IMG/VR virus record: IMGVR_UViG_3300018013_000015
Coordinates: 1 to 46,858 of that record
DNA length: 46,858 nt
Source: a virus
Reading direction: 5' to 3' (one strand)
A program made the translations under genes and the position numbers. This document shows positions 20,341-29,430 of this stretch, piece by piece. How positions within the stretch are numbered: the first letter of the stretch is position 1; each line of letters starts with the position of its first letter. A model generated the notes under the pieces. It was not told where the DNA came from. It saw nothing but the letters and a program-made list of their open reading frames with translations, and searched no databases.

Positions 20341-21087
20341 ATGGCGTCAGCAAATAGTGGTTTTGCATCTCTTCACTACGGCGGCTCGATCAGTACTAAG
20401 ACTTCTCGTCTTGGTGCGAAGCCGTCGAAGGGAAACAGCTTTCGGAAGCTTCGTCGTTTCGAGGATATAGTACGCTTAGAGAATGCTCAGTTTACCCCCA
20501 CTCAGATTGGTGCTATGCTCTGTATCTCCGCCACCCGCGTGAAGACGATACAGAGATCTCCTGACTACCTCATAGCTAGGATGAAGATCACACACGGCAT
20601 CATACTCGATCACGAAGCTAATCTCGCTATGATAAAAGAACAACGCCGTGAGATGCTCACGCAGCTTCTACCTCCGGCGTTGCAGATTTTGGCGAATGAA
20701 CTCCAACGACCAGCCACAACTCTCGCAGAGCGCAAGCATCAAACTGCTTTGACTCTGGAGCTGATGGATCGTGAAGGTACATTCGCCAAAGTTTCTCGTA
20801 CTGAAGTGAAGCCTGTAGATAGCTTTGACTTTGAGACTAAGGATGCTGAATCTCGTAGCATCATTAGCGCCATTCGTGCTGTATCCCCTCCCCCACTTCT
20901 GGGCGCCGCGAAAGGTGGCGAACACACCGCTATCTCCATTGCGGCGAATGCAGAGTTCTCGAACTCGCATACTCTTAGTGCTGTAGACCAACAGAAAGCA
21001 TTGGACTCTCTAGAGAAAGCCGCACTCTCCTCCGAAGACGGCACAGAACTGCTTGAAGCAATGCCTACAGATGGGACGGTGAGTTAG
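20341..21087 (+). CDS. Putative small terminase subunit (HTH protein)
   Basis: A 248-residue protein with a helix-turn-helix at about 51-72 (FTPTQIGAMLCISATRVKTI) after a basic N-terminus, then a long helical region (HGIILDHEANLAMIKEQRRE) and an acidic tail. In phages such a protein three genes before the large terminase is usually the small terminase that recognises packaging sites. A GAGGAAG lies 8-11 bases before the ATG. The assignment is mainly from context and the HTH; a regulator is the alternative. Confidence 0.5.
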   Translation: MASANSGFASLHYGGSISTKTSRLGAKPSKGNSFRKLRRFEDIVRLENAQFTPTQIGAMLCISATRVKTIQRSPDYLIARMKITHGIILDHEANLAMIKEQRREMLTQLLPPALQILANELQRPATTLAERKHQTALTLELMDREGTFAKVSRTEVKPVDSFDFETKDAESRSIISAIRAVSPPPLLGAAKGGEHTAISIAANAEFSNSHTLSAVDQQKALDSLEKAALSSEDGTELLEAMPTDGTVS

Positions 21088-21088
21088 T

Positions 21089-21469
21089 ATGCAACCGATC
21101 ACTATTCAAACAATTCCGCATGTAAATCATCGGTATCCTACTGTAGGAGACTACTACGAAGGTGCCAACGGCGCTCTTAACATAGTAGTTTCAGATATGC
21201 AAAACGAGAACTACGAATTTCTTGTAGCTCTGCATGAACTTATTGAATCTCATCTCTGTAAGCAGCGTAGTATCACAGAATTCGCCATTACAGAATTCGA
21301 CATCGCATTTGAAGAACAGCGTCCGGCAGGTAACACAGATGAACCTGGTGACAGTCCTCGTGCACCGTATCAGAAGGAGCATCAGTTCGCTACTAAGATC
21401 GAGCAGCAAGTTGCCGCAGAGCTTGGGGTGGATTGGGATGCTTATGACAAAGTGGTTATCAACCTCTAA
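21089..21469 (+). CDS. Hypothetical phage protein with HELIE motif, 126 residues
   Basis: Contains FLVALHELIESHLCKQRSIT and, near the end, FATKIEQQVAAELGVDWDAY. I have seen this pair of segments in phage proteins near terminases, but no function is established. HELIE resembles a metal-binding HExxE helix; enzyme activity is not claimed. Start immediately follows the small terminase candidate. Confidence 0.55.
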   Translation: MQPITIQTIPHVNHRYPTVGDYYEGANGALNIVVSDMQNENYEFLVALHELIESHLCKQRSITEFAITEFDIAFEEQRPAGNTDEPGDSPRAPYQKEHQFATKIEQQVAAELGVDWDAYDKVVINL

Positions 21470-21479
21470 GGAGCAGAAA

Positions 21480-21890
21480 ATGGCAAATAAGTTTATCACG
21501 TGGATCGAGAAAGTGCCGGCGGATTTGAAGAAGTTCTTCACGAATCCTACTGTAGATGCTGTAATCACCAGTGGCCTCGGTATCGTGGCGCTGGTTGATC
21601 CAGCATTGTCTCCGTTGCTGAATGGTATTACCGCTGCCGTAGCCAAGGCCGAAGCGCTTGCTGCCGCAGCGAATGTTCAGAATGGCAGCGGCGCACAGAA
21701 ACTTGCCCTTGCTCTCGCAGATGCACAGGCGGCTTTTACAGCATACGAAACCGCTACTGGCGCGACCATCGAATCAGCACAGCAGACTGCAATTATTAAC
21801 AGCATCGTAGCGCTGCTTAACAACATTCCAGCTTCGACAACTACTACGACCACGACTACTGCTACTGTAGCTACTCCCGCAGCGGCGTGA
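21480..21890 (+). CDS. 136-residue Ala-rich protein with Thr tail
   Basis: The ATG at 21480 has AAGGAG 8 bases upstream; a longer reading frame upstream is not used. The sequence KKFFTNPTVDAVITSGLGIV has a mildly hydrophobic helix, then Ala-rich helices, then a low-complexity Thr run before TPAAA. Similar phage proteins are often annotated as hypothetical or holin-like; one weak hydrophobic segment is not enough to call a holin. Confidence 0.55.
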   Translation: MANKFITWIEKVPADLKKFFTNPTVDAVITSGLGIVALVDPALSPLLNGITAAVAKAEALAAAANVQNGSGAQKLALALADAQAAFTAYETATGATIESAQQTAIINSIVALLNNIPASTTTTTTTTATVATPAAA

Positions 21891-21933
21891 AGCGCCGCAG
21901 GAAGCGTCAGTATATTCTTCTAAGGAGTCTGCC

Positions 21934-22062
21934 ATACCTAAAGCCGCCGAGCGCCGTCTGAAACGTGAGGCTAAGAAGCAAGGTCTTACTGGAAAGCACG
22001 CGGCGGCTTATGTCTACGGCACTCTTCGTAAAATGGGCTGGAAGCCAAAGAGGGAAAAGTAA
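21934..22062 (+). CDS. 42-residue basic protein with apparent ATA start
   Basis: An open frame ending just before the terminase encodes PKAAERRLKREAKKQGLTGK and ends AAAYVYGTLRKMGWKPKREK, a form I know from small phage proteins (YVYGTLRK). A strong TAAGGAG lies 6 bases before an ATA codon exactly where ATG would be expected. No in-frame ATG, GTG or TTG exists between the site and the conserved part. Either ATA is the start, or the base is a sequence variant. Confidence 0.5.
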   Translation: MPKAAERRLKREAKKQGLTGKHAAAYVYGTLRKMGWKPKREK

Positions 22063-24681
22063 TTGAGTCAACGTGAGATAGAACAGAAGGTACGAGATGT
22101 ACTTCGTAGCTTAGAAGTTGGAGCTACTGGGGATACTTTCGTACCTCGTTCTACTGTGCTAGGCTATAATCTTATTCCTACGGATACAGCAAAGACTGGT
22201 GCTGAGAAGAAGCTCATCTATCGTGCAAACTCTCTGATGGATCTGTACTACTTTAGCACTGTAGTAATGGGCAAGAATCGCTTCTCCAAGAACCCAGACA
22301 AAGCAAAGAATCTTCACTACCAGATGTGCCTCACTGTAATGAAAGACGGCCTCAAGGAAGGAATCGAGATTCCACGTGACCACTTCAAAAGCACAGTCTA
22401 CAGCGAGTGTTTTCCGATCTGGCGAGCATTACCTTTTGGCAAACGGGAAGAAGATTTCTTTAGCTCAGTTGGATACTCTGATCTCTATATTGAGTGGATG
22501 CGTCGAACCCACAGCCAGGACATACGCATACTACTGGTCAGTGAAACCATCAAGAACGCAATCAAACTGGGTATCCGAATCTCAAACCACTACGAAAACA
22601 ATGCATTCTTCCGGCATCTTTTTCCTGAGCTAATGCCTACTGAGAAGGAGACGTGGACTAATGAATCTCTGCACCAGCGACGGACTCCTGCCGGTAGAGG
22701 TCAAGGAGAAGGTACTTACGATTTCATTGGAGTTGGAGCTGCCTTACAATCTCGGCACTACAACGTCGTCGTACAAGACGATCTTGTCGGGAGAGAAGCT
22801 CGGAAATCTTCAATTGTTATGGCGGATACTATTGACTACCATCAGATTCTGGTGGGCGCTACGGACAGCGATCCCAACAATCCCGGTAGAGACTTTGACG
22901 AAATCGTAGTAGCAAACCGCTGGTCCCACGATGATCTCAATTCACACATTCGGCAGGAAGAGCCTTATTTTAGTTGGACTACTCACTCCGCTTTGGGTGG
23001 TTGCTGTTCTCTTCATCCTTTCGGTACACCTATTTTCCCAGAGGCTTTCACTGCCGAAAAGCTCCTCCGCTGGAAGCATCGTCTTGGGAGTTATCATTTT
23101 TCTTGTTTTGCTGCTGGCACTTCTGTACTTATGGCTGATTACTCCGAGAAGCCTATTGAAGCTCTTCAAGTAGGAGATGAGATCGTAGGTTATACGACGG
23201 ATAACTATCTAACACTTCAGAAAGCCACTGTACAAGCTGTCAATGTTAGAAATGCAGATGTTTTTGAATTTACAACCGCTTCGGGAAGAGTGCTAAATTG
23301 TACAGCAGATCATAAGTTTCTAAAGACTTCACATAGGACTGATGATCGTGGCGGACCCTATGCTGCTATAGTAGATTTTAGCAGACGTAAAAATCCATTT
23401 ATGGAGCTTGCTTCTGTCTATACTCCGATCAAGCCGCCTTCTACTGAGCAACTTGCACTACTAAGTTGGCTTGGTGGTATGATGGATGGCGAGGGATCAT
23501 GCGGAGTGAATGGTCAGTTATGTATATCGCAATCTCCTAGAATAAATCCACTGGTTTGTGCAAGACTAGAGGAGGTTTTAAAAAAGCTTGAGATTCCTTA
23601 CGTTTACAGAGCTGACTCAGAGCAATACTTCTTGCATGGTGGAAGATCATTGAAAGTATGGCTATTGGCTTATGCTTCTATGGCTAAGCATCAACGTGTT
23701 CGTGATAGTTTATGGAATAAGCCAGGTAGAGTAATGGAAGATAGAGGTATTGACCAGGTTATAGGATTGAAACATCTTGGAACGTTGCCTGTATATAATA
23801 TTCAAAGTAGTACAGGAAATTATATAGCTGCTGGTTACGCAACTAAGAACTGCCAGTTTCTTAACTACCCTATTGATCCTTCTAAAGCCAAGTTTAACAT
23901 GGCGGATTTTCGGTACTTTCACTTCGAGAAAGTAACCGGCGCGTTGTCGATTCCAAAGGAAAGTCCAGTTATAAATCGCTTATTCGAGGTTTCGCAGCCG
24001 CAGCAATATCGCATCGTCATACGTCATCACGTCGCCGATGGAGATGTAGAGAAAGATATCTTCCCTCGCAATCTTGATCGTTACATGGTTGTTGATCCTA
24101 ATCATGGCGGTTCACACTTAGGACAAGAAGTCGGAAAAGATGGGCGCTGTCGTCATGCTATCGCCGTGACTGGAGTAATGCGCGACCCACGTCGTGTCTA
24201 CTTACTCGATCAGTGGGCTAAAGCCTGTCCTATAGACGACTTCGTGAAGAAGATCTTCTTCTACGCTATCAAATGGAAGCTTCGTACAGTCTACGTCGAA
24301 GCTGTAGCAGCTCAGAAGTATCTTCTCTATCACTTGAACTACTTCGTCGAAGAGCATAAAGATTCTCATCCAGAGATTGCTGGAATACAGTTTCTTCCTC
24401 TGAAAACTCCGCAGAATGCCAATGCTAAAGCAGAACGTATTGAGAATTTTATTCCAATCGTCGAGCGGCATGAGCTTTGGCTTGACGTAAACAACTGCGT
24501 AGAGACTAAGGAAGAAGCTGAGCAGTACGGACAGCGCAAAGGTTTAATCGATCTTCTCGATGTACTTAGCTACGGTCCTCAAGTATGGAAATTCGATACT
24601 GTATCTAAAGAGAAGGTCGATGACTTCATGGCTTTACAGAAAGTGCGGTTTGCTAGACGTATGGCAGCCGCGGCGGCCTAG
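22063..24681 (+). CDS. terL: Large terminase subunit (TerL) interrupted by an intein
   Basis: An 872-residue precursor; exteins total 623 residues. The N-extein ATPase has a P-loop-like IPRDHFKST (103-111) and Walker B VVVQDD (235-240). The C-extein has the RNase H-fold nuclease starting RYMVVDPNHGG and continuing with VYLLDQWAKACPIDDF. The extein join HFS/CQFLNYPIDPSKAKF restores a conserved terminase segment between the ATPase and nuclease. TTG start, directly after the preceding stop, with AGAGGG about 10 bases upstream. It powers DNA packaging through the portal at 25172-27142. Confidence 0.9.
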   Translation: MSQREIEQKVRDVLRSLEVGATGDTFVPRSTVLGYNLIPTDTAKTGAEKKLIYRANSLMDLYYFSTVVMGKNRFSKNPDKAKNLHYQMCLTVMKDGLKEGIEIPRDHFKSTVYSECFPIWRALPFGKREEDFFSSVGYSDLYIEWMRRTHSQDIRILLVSETIKNAIKLGIRISNHYENNAFFRHLFPELMPTEKETWTNESLHQRRTPAGRGQGEGTYDFIGVGAALQSRHYNVVVQDDLVGREARKSSIVMADTIDYHQILVGATDSDPNNPGRDFDEIVVANRWSHDDLNSHIRQEEPYFSWTTHSALGGCCSLHPFGTPIFPEAFTAEKLLRWKHRLGSYHFSCFAAGTSVLMADYSEKPIEALQVGDEIVGYTTDNYLTLQKATVQAVNVRNADVFEFTTASGRVLNCTADHKFLKTSHRTDDRGGPYAAIVDFSRRKNPFMELASVYTPIKPPSTEQLALLSWLGGMMDGEGSCGVNGQLCISQSPRINPLVCARLEEVLKKLEIPYVYRADSEQYFLHGGRSLKVWLLAYASMAKHQRVRDSLWNKPGRVMEDRGIDQVIGLKHLGTLPVYNIQSSTGNYIAAGYATKNCQFLNYPIDPSKAKFNMADFRYFHFEKVTGALSIPKESPVINRLFEVSQPQQYRIVIRHHVADGDVEKDIFPRNLDRYMVVDPNHGGSHLGQEVGKDGRCRHAIAVTGVMRDPRRVYLLDQWAKACPIDDFVKKIFFYAIKWKLRTVYVEAVAAQKYLLYHLNYFVEEHKDSHPEIAGIQFLPLKTPQNANAKAERIENFIPIVERHELWLDVNNCVETKEEAEQYGQRKGLIDLLDVLSYGPQVWKFDTVSKEKVDDFMALQKVRFARRMAAAAA
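23104..23850 (+). mobile_element. Intein with LAGLIDADG-type homing domain inside terL
   Basis: Residues 348-596 of the precursor (249 residues). It starts with C348 in CFAAGTSVLMADYSEKPIEA, then LQVGDEIVGY; a TADHKFL block B-like segment follows near 414-420. It ends VYNIQSSTGNYIAAGYATKN (N596) before C597 of the C-extein. The penultimate residue is Lys rather than the common His. A single LAGLIDADG-like motif, WLGGMMDGEGS (469-479), indicates a homing endonuclease domain. The DNA looks more AT-rich than its flanks, which fits later acquisition. Confidence 0.9.
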
Positions 24682-24696
24682 TGAAAGGGAGCGGAA

Positions 24697-24918
24697 ATGG
24701 GAGACGTCTGTACGACTGTATCTTGTCAGCTTGTTAAGGATATAGAAAAAGATGTAATAACTCTCAAGCGCGTTGTTATCGAGGGAAACGGAGAACCATC
24801 CCTAGTGTCGAGAATGACAAGCGCCGAGACTAAACTCGCACTCATTGTGTGGCTGAGCGGCTCAACATTGCTGGCTGTTCTTGCTACCCTGACCGCAGTT
24901 GTAGCAAAGCATTTCTAG
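24697..24918 (+). CDS. 73-residue C-tail-anchored membrane protein (XhlA/holin-like)
   Basis: A helical charged N-terminus (VKDIEKDVITLKRVVIEGNG) is followed by a single transmembrane segment at the C-terminus (LALIVWLSGSTLLAVLATLT). This is the layout of haemolysin XhlA-like phage proteins linked to lysis. GGGAG precedes the ATG. A second protein of the same layout follows. Confidence 0.5.
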   Translation: MGDVCTTVSCQLVKDIEKDVITLKRVVIEGNGEPSLVSRMTSAETKLALIVWLSGSTLLAVLATLTAVVAKHF

Positions 24919-24925
24919 GTGCTGT

Positions 24926-25156
24926 ATGACCACCGAAGTACACGACAATAGCGCCGGATGGACTTTCAATACATTGAGAATTCATCTTCTTGCTATTATG
25001 GACGAACGAGAGAAAGCGCATGAGAAAGCTCTGAATGCAGCGCTGACCGCAGTAAAAGATGGCAAAACAAATGTACTTGCACTTTCTCTTGCTGGTTCGG
25101 CAGTGATAGCAACCATTGTAGCAATAGCAACATTCTTTGCGATGATTCACAAATAG
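24926..25156 (+). CDS. 76-residue C-tail-anchored membrane protein
   Basis: The N-terminal half is helical and charged (MDEREKAHEKALNAALTAVK), followed by one transmembrane segment near the end (LALSLAGSAVIATIVAIATF). The ribosome site is weak (AGGTG). Together with the preceding gene it may form a lysis pair, or they may be virion-linked; neither is shown. Confidence 0.5.
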   Translation: MTTEVHDNSAGWTFNTLRIHLLAIMDEREKAHEKALNAALTAVKDGKTNVLALSLAGSAVIATIVAIATFFAMIHK

Positions 25157-25171
25157 GAGCGCATCCTCAAG

Positions 25172-27142
25172 ATGCCATATCAACCGCCTACTTTAGTAAC
25201 CGCAGATACGACAGGTCCAGGAGGTATCGGGCCTGCTAACTACGCGGAGATATGCGATTTCATCAAGGACAAGTGCGCTCACTTGGACAGGCGACTTCAG
25301 ACCTTTAGAATCGAAAAACTTCCAGAGTACGTCCGACTCTACAAAGCTCGCCCGAAGAATAAAGAAGCCGACTGGCCTTGGCCTGGCGCGGCGAACTTAG
25401 TTATTCCCATCATTGGCACTGCCTGTGACGAGCTTCTAGCTCGCGTCGTAGCTGGTAAGTGGATGTATGATCCACTATGGGCTGCGATTATGAGTGGCGA
25501 CTTGCCGGAGAAGGATGGTGAGGAGCTGAAAGCTGTGATTCAAGATTTCCTCATGGACATGGCTTATGCTCCAGAAGAGCTTGACCTCTACAGAGTAGAG
25601 CAGAGTGCCGATCACAGTGCGATCAAGTATGGCACGGGAGTTATCTACACTCCCTACGAGTTTGAGGAACAGGTTGAACAGATCTATAGAAGCGGCGGCG
25701 AGTCAGATGAAAGCTCTGTCATATCAGAGGAGCACATCTTTACAAAGCGTGATGGCCCACATCCTGAGCTGTTGCCTCTAAATCGCTTTATTTTTGATCC
25801 TTCTGTGCCGAAGCTAGAGAATATGAAACTCTTCGGTCATATCGAATCTCTTGATATGTGGGATGTAAAGGATCTAAAAGCAAAAAGCCCCTACTACAAG
25901 CAAGCCGACATTGACTATCTTCTAAACAGTCCTGATGCTGTGCAAGAGACAGAGATGGAGCGTGAGATTAATGAACAATTTTCTATCGACTCAAGCGGTG
26001 TGGATACTGGCGCTGCTCGCTGGTATGTTTATAATCTTTACTTTACATTCTTGCTTGGAGGAAAAACCTACTCCTTCAATGCCAGGTATCACAAGCGTTC
26101 AGAGCGTGTACTTTGGATAACATTCAATAATTATCCAAAGAACATGGTACCATATCAGGATATGAAGCTCGCATACGATGATGAATCCTACCTTGGCACC
26201 GGATTTGCTGAGATGATTCACATGGTGCAGAAGGAACTCTCGAACAACAATAACTGGCGCACGAATAATCGTAACATGGCGATGCTCGGAATGTTTCGCG
26301 CCGATCCAGAATGCAAACTTGGTTCAATGCTTGATGTATTTCCTGGTGTGTGTTTCCCAGGACGTAAGGATGAGATCGAGCACTTCAAGGCCGGCGCGGA
26401 TATTGGCTACAGCGATGGACCAGATCAATTTCACATGGCTATTGCTAAGGAGCGCACTGGAGTTGATCCCGCCTCTGGTGGTACAGGCGGTGGAATAGTA
26501 AATCCGAAGCGAGGAATCTATAGCGCTGCTGGTACATCAATGGTGATGATGCAGCAGAATAACAGAAATAATCTTCGTACTGGAGATCTACGTTCCGCAC
26601 ATGTAAAACTTGGCTGTAAATTTCTTACGATGTATTCACACTTTGGCATAGGCGAGAAGCTCAAGAAGTATGGAAGCAGAGCTGAGAAGCTAAAGAAAGC
26701 TCTCGAAGCATACAAAGATGGCACTCTAGGTCTTCGGCTTCGTCCTGCTTCGTCTTCTATGAATAAGGAGATGGATAAGCAAAATCTGATTCTTCTCTCC
26801 GACAGGTACGATCGCCTCTATCAAAGTCAGGCGCAGATTATTCAGGCAATAAATACCCCAGGCATCAGTCCAGATTTAAGACAGTATTATCTGGACATGC
26901 TTCTTGCGACAAGGGCAACAGGGCAAGCCTTGTCGCGTGCATTTAGTATAGACAATGTGGATACCGTACTTCCAGATGTATCTCACATTGTCGAAGCCGC
27001 AATGAAGCAGCTAGAACAAGCTGCTGGAGCAGGAGCAGGAAATGGAAATCAAAACAGTGGCAGATCTGGTGCCGTATCAGCAATCCCTACGGCGACTATG
27101 GGAGCAGGAGGAGTTCCAGCCGGTTCTGGAACTCTTACGTAA
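25172..27142 (+). CDS. Portal protein
   Basis: A 656-residue protein two genes after terL with the pattern of phage portals: an N-terminal DWPWPGAANLVIPIIGT segment, AGKWMYDPLW, a beta-rich clip-like middle and a long helical region (WITFNNYPKNMVPYQDMKLA, then FAEMIHMVQKELSNNNNWRT). The C-terminus is Gly/Ala-rich. It forms the dodecameric ring for DNA passage and docks TerL. Its last 101 bases overlap the next gene in another frame. Confidence 0.75.
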   Translation: MPYQPPTLVTADTTGPGGIGPANYAEICDFIKDKCAHLDRRLQTFRIEKLPEYVRLYKARPKNKEADWPWPGAANLVIPIIGTACDELLARVVAGKWMYDPLWAAIMSGDLPEKDGEELKAVIQDFLMDMAYAPEELDLYRVEQSADHSAIKYGTGVIYTPYEFEEQVEQIYRSGGESDESSVISEEHIFTKRDGPHPELLPLNRFIFDPSVPKLENMKLFGHIESLDMWDVKDLKAKSPYYKQADIDYLLNSPDAVQETEMEREINEQFSIDSSGVDTGAARWYVYNLYFTFLLGGKTYSFNARYHKRSERVLWITFNNYPKNMVPYQDMKLAYDDESYLGTGFAEMIHMVQKELSNNNNWRTNNRNMAMLGMFRADPECKLGSMLDVFPGVCFPGRKDEIEHFKAGADIGYSDGPDQFHMAIAKERTGVDPASGGTGGGIVNPKRGIYSAAGTSMVMMQQNNRNNLRTGDLRSAHVKLGCKFLTMYSHFGIGEKLKKYGSRAEKLKKALEAYKDGTLGLRLRPASSSMNKEMDKQNLILLSDRYDRLYQSQAQIIQAINTPGISPDLRQYYLDMLLATRATGQALSRAFSIDNVDTVLPDVSHIVEAAMKQLEQAAGAGAGNGNQNSGRSGAVSAIPTATMGAGGVPAGSGTLT

Positions 27143-27359
27143 TATCAAAGAGGATCGTATCAACTGGCTAGCGAGTGTGCCAGTGAAAGGGACGCCGGAT
27201 GATGTAAAGACGGCGACGGCGATTCAAGGGGCTGAGTTGAGATTTGCACTTCTGCTGCTTGACTTGCCTACGGCTATTAAGAAGTTCGACGAGCAGTTCA
27301 AAGCGCAAGAGGCGCTCAAAGAAAAGATGCGGCAGGCAGCGGAAGGAGGTAGCATCTAA
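27042..27359 (+). CDS. Hypothetical 105-residue protein overlapping the portal gene
   Basis: Starts inside the portal gene with GCAGGAGCAGGAA before the ATG and ends overlapping the next start (TAATG). Helical protein (SLRRLWEQEEFQPVLELLRN). Such a small helical protein between portal and scaffold is frequent in phages; its role is not known. Confidence 0.6.
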   Translation: MEIKTVADLVPYQQSLRRLWEQEEFQPVLELLRNIKEDRINWLASVPVKGTPDDVKTATAIQGAELRFALLLLDLPTAIKKFDEQFKAQEALKEKMRQAAEGGSI

Positions 27360-28111
27360 TGGCAAAGTTTCCATGGCAACGAACTGAAAAGGAAGATGGA
27401 GCGACAGAGCTTACTCTTCCTGATGAGCTTCAGCAACAGATTAAGGCTGGTGCTGAGGCTGCGGCGGCGCTTCCAAAGATCACCGAGATGCTGGAAGGCT
27501 TGGCCAAAACTCAGCAGGAAGATGCGGCGGCACGGAAGAAGGAAAAGGACGATACTGCGGCTGCGGCGGCCAGAAAGCAAGCTGAGGAGACTCAGGGAAC
27601 AGTGCAGGAGCGTGTAGAAGCTCTTATGCTGGAGGGTCGTACCGCTGAAGCTATAGCACTCGTTAACCAACCTCTGACAAATGAGGTCCTACTTAGTCGC
27701 TTCGATCGCACTAAGCGTGAGGTCTTTGAGGATGACAAGTCCTTTGAATATTACCACGGCGACATCAAGCGAGAAGTCGATGCTCTGCTTGATGCGCAGT
27801 CTCTGCAATTTAAGGCTGACCCGAAGTTCGCTCGCGAGAATATCAAGAACTGCTACGACACTGTAGTAGGTCGTCATCACAAAGAAATTCTCGATGGCAA
27901 GATCAAAACTCGCTTTGCTTCTGGCGAGAGCGGCTCCAGAGGCACTTCGAGTGGCAGTGCTGGAGATTCTAGCGCGTCGCAGGCGGAGAAAGATAAACTT
28001 CTTGCTGGCCTCATGAGCGATCCAAACGTACTCAAAGCAGCTCGTCAAACTGGCATTCCGGTTGCGGAATATGCTAAGATGCTAGACGAAGAAGGGATTG
28101 GGTATGTATAA
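27359..28111 (+). CDS. Putative scaffold-like protein, 250 residues
   Basis: Highly charged and Ala/Gln/Glu/Lys-rich helical N-terminal half (AAARKKEKDDTAAAAARKQA), then a more ordered segment and a Gly/Ser-rich linker before a final helix (LLAGLMSDPNVLKAARQTGI). Composition and position between portal and capsid suggest a scaffolding protein. AAGGAGG lies about 9 bases before the ATG. Confidence 0.45.
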   Translation: MAKFPWQRTEKEDGATELTLPDELQQQIKAGAEAAAALPKITEMLEGLAKTQQEDAAARKKEKDDTAAAAARKQAEETQGTVQERVEALMLEGRTAEAIALVNQPLTNEVLLSRFDRTKREVFEDDKSFEYYHGDIKREVDALLDAQSLQFKADPKFARENIKNCYDTVVGRHHKEILDGKIKTRFASGESGSRGTSSGSAGDSSASQAEKDKLLAGLMSDPNVLKAARQTGIPVAEYAKMLDEEGIGYV

Positions 28112-28728
28112 TGCCTACTATTGATCACAAGGACCAACCTGCTATTGTCGGAGCGCCGAAGCCTTTAGCGGCCGCGCAAGTAGAGACTAAGTCTCCTACT
28201 GTAGACGCTGCAACCCTACAGAAGGCTGTCGAGCTGGCGCTAAAGAACCTCAATGCCAAACGTGTAGAGGCCGCGAAGCCCAAGGAACCAGATTGGGCTA
28301 CAATCACCGAGGCGGAGGCTTCTAATCCCGCCGTCTATATTCCTGTAATCGAGCACGAGATTCCTGAGTACATGAATATAAAACTGAAAGATCCTGAGTA
28401 TGCAGTCGTATGGGCTTCTAAAGACCAGCGTAGGATCGGACAGCTTCAGGCTGAAGGCTACGAATTCGTAAAGAAAGAGCATATGCACCCTGATTTCAAG
28501 ATTCCTCTGGTGTTTGATTCAGAGGGTCTGTATTGCTATGAGGATGTTATAGCAATGCGAGTGCATAAGCGAATTCTCTTCGGCAAACGTCGTAGAATGC
28601 TTGAGCTTTCACAGAGGCAACTCAGCAATAATCGTCGGCCTCCGTCAAGCAGAATCAAGGATACGCTCGATCTCTTTAGCATTCCTTCTGAGCCAGAAGT
28701 CGGCTCGTTCTATGAACCAGTTCTCTAG
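28111..28728 (+). CDS. Hypothetical head-region protein, 205 residues
   Basis: Not recognised. Ala/Lys-rich N-terminus, then a folded part (EYMNIKLKDPEYAVVWASKD, QAEGYEFVKKEHM) and a basic segment (RILFGKRRRM). Located between scaffold and decoration genes, start overlapping the preceding stop (TAATG). Assumed to be a head-assembly or minor head protein from context only. Confidence 0.5.
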   Translation: MPTIDHKDQPAIVGAPKPLAAAQVETKSPTVDAATLQKAVELALKNLNAKRVEAAKPKEPDWATITEAEASNPAVYIPVIEHEIPEYMNIKLKDPEYAVVWASKDQRRIGQLQAEGYEFVKKEHMHPDFKIPLVFDSEGLYCYEDVIAMRVHKRILFGKRRRMLELSQRQLSNNRRPPSSRIKDTLDLFSIPSEPEVGSFYEPVL

Positions 28729-28790
28729 CTAGTTTTCTAACCTCAACTGTGGTGAAGCAGGCACCACCTCAACAGAAATAAGGAGAGTAT

Positions 28791-29414
28791 ATGGCTGGTG
28801 CTAATCTAACCACACATCTGCCTATTTTACAAGTGCTGGAGAAGGCGGGTACTACGCCATATACCAGCGCTCAGCCGGAAGCGGCAGGGCAGACATTTCT
28901 TTCTGGCTCACCGGTGCAGTTAAACGCAAGCGGCTATGTCCAGCAATGGGATGGCACAACTGTGACGGCGGGGATTCTAGGAGTTTCGGAATCCTTTGGT
29001 CTTAACCTTGGCACTGCGGGTGCGGGTGCTCCTACTCCTCCGTTTGGAGGCATCACTGGTACGGATGCTATTCAGACCTACGGCTCGGTAGTTAATCAGC
29101 CGCTCGGTGTGAATATTGCTCTGGGCACGCCAGTTTCTGATGGGCGCACACTCTATATGGAGCCGAATCAAGATAATGTTTTCCAGGCTCTATACGACAA
29201 CTCCACTGGTACCGTAACCGCCAACTGGACTACCACACAGGCAACTGTTGGTGCAATCCTTGGTTTGACTAAGGACGCCAACGGCTACTGGTACGTAGAC
29301 GGCGGCAAGACTGGCGCTTCTGCTGTAGTGCAGGTTGTCGGTCTTCCTAATGGTCCTGGCCTCAACTCACTCGTCAACTTTGTCTTTCTAGCCGCTGCTA
29401 TTCAAGTAGCCTAA
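28791..29414 (+). CDS. Putative head decoration protein, 207 residues
   Basis: Beta-rich, Gly/Thr/Ala-rich sequence (QTFLSGSPVQLNASGYVQQW, then ITGTDAIQTYGSVV) just before the capsid gene, as in phage cement or decoration proteins. AAGGAG lies 5-6 bases before the ATG. A GTGGTG/CACCAC hairpin lies in its short leader. Confidence 0.5.
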   Translation: MAGANLTTHLPILQVLEKAGTTPYTSAQPEAAGQTFLSGSPVQLNASGYVQQWDGTTVTAGILGVSESFGLNLGTAGAGAPTPPFGGITGTDAIQTYGSVVNQPLGVNIALGTPVSDGRTLYMEPNQDNVFQALYDNSTGTVTANWTTTQATVGAILGLTKDANGYWYVDGGKTGASAVVQVVGLPNGPGLNSLVNFVFLAAAIQVA

Positions 29415-29430
29415 CCGAAGGAGATTATCT

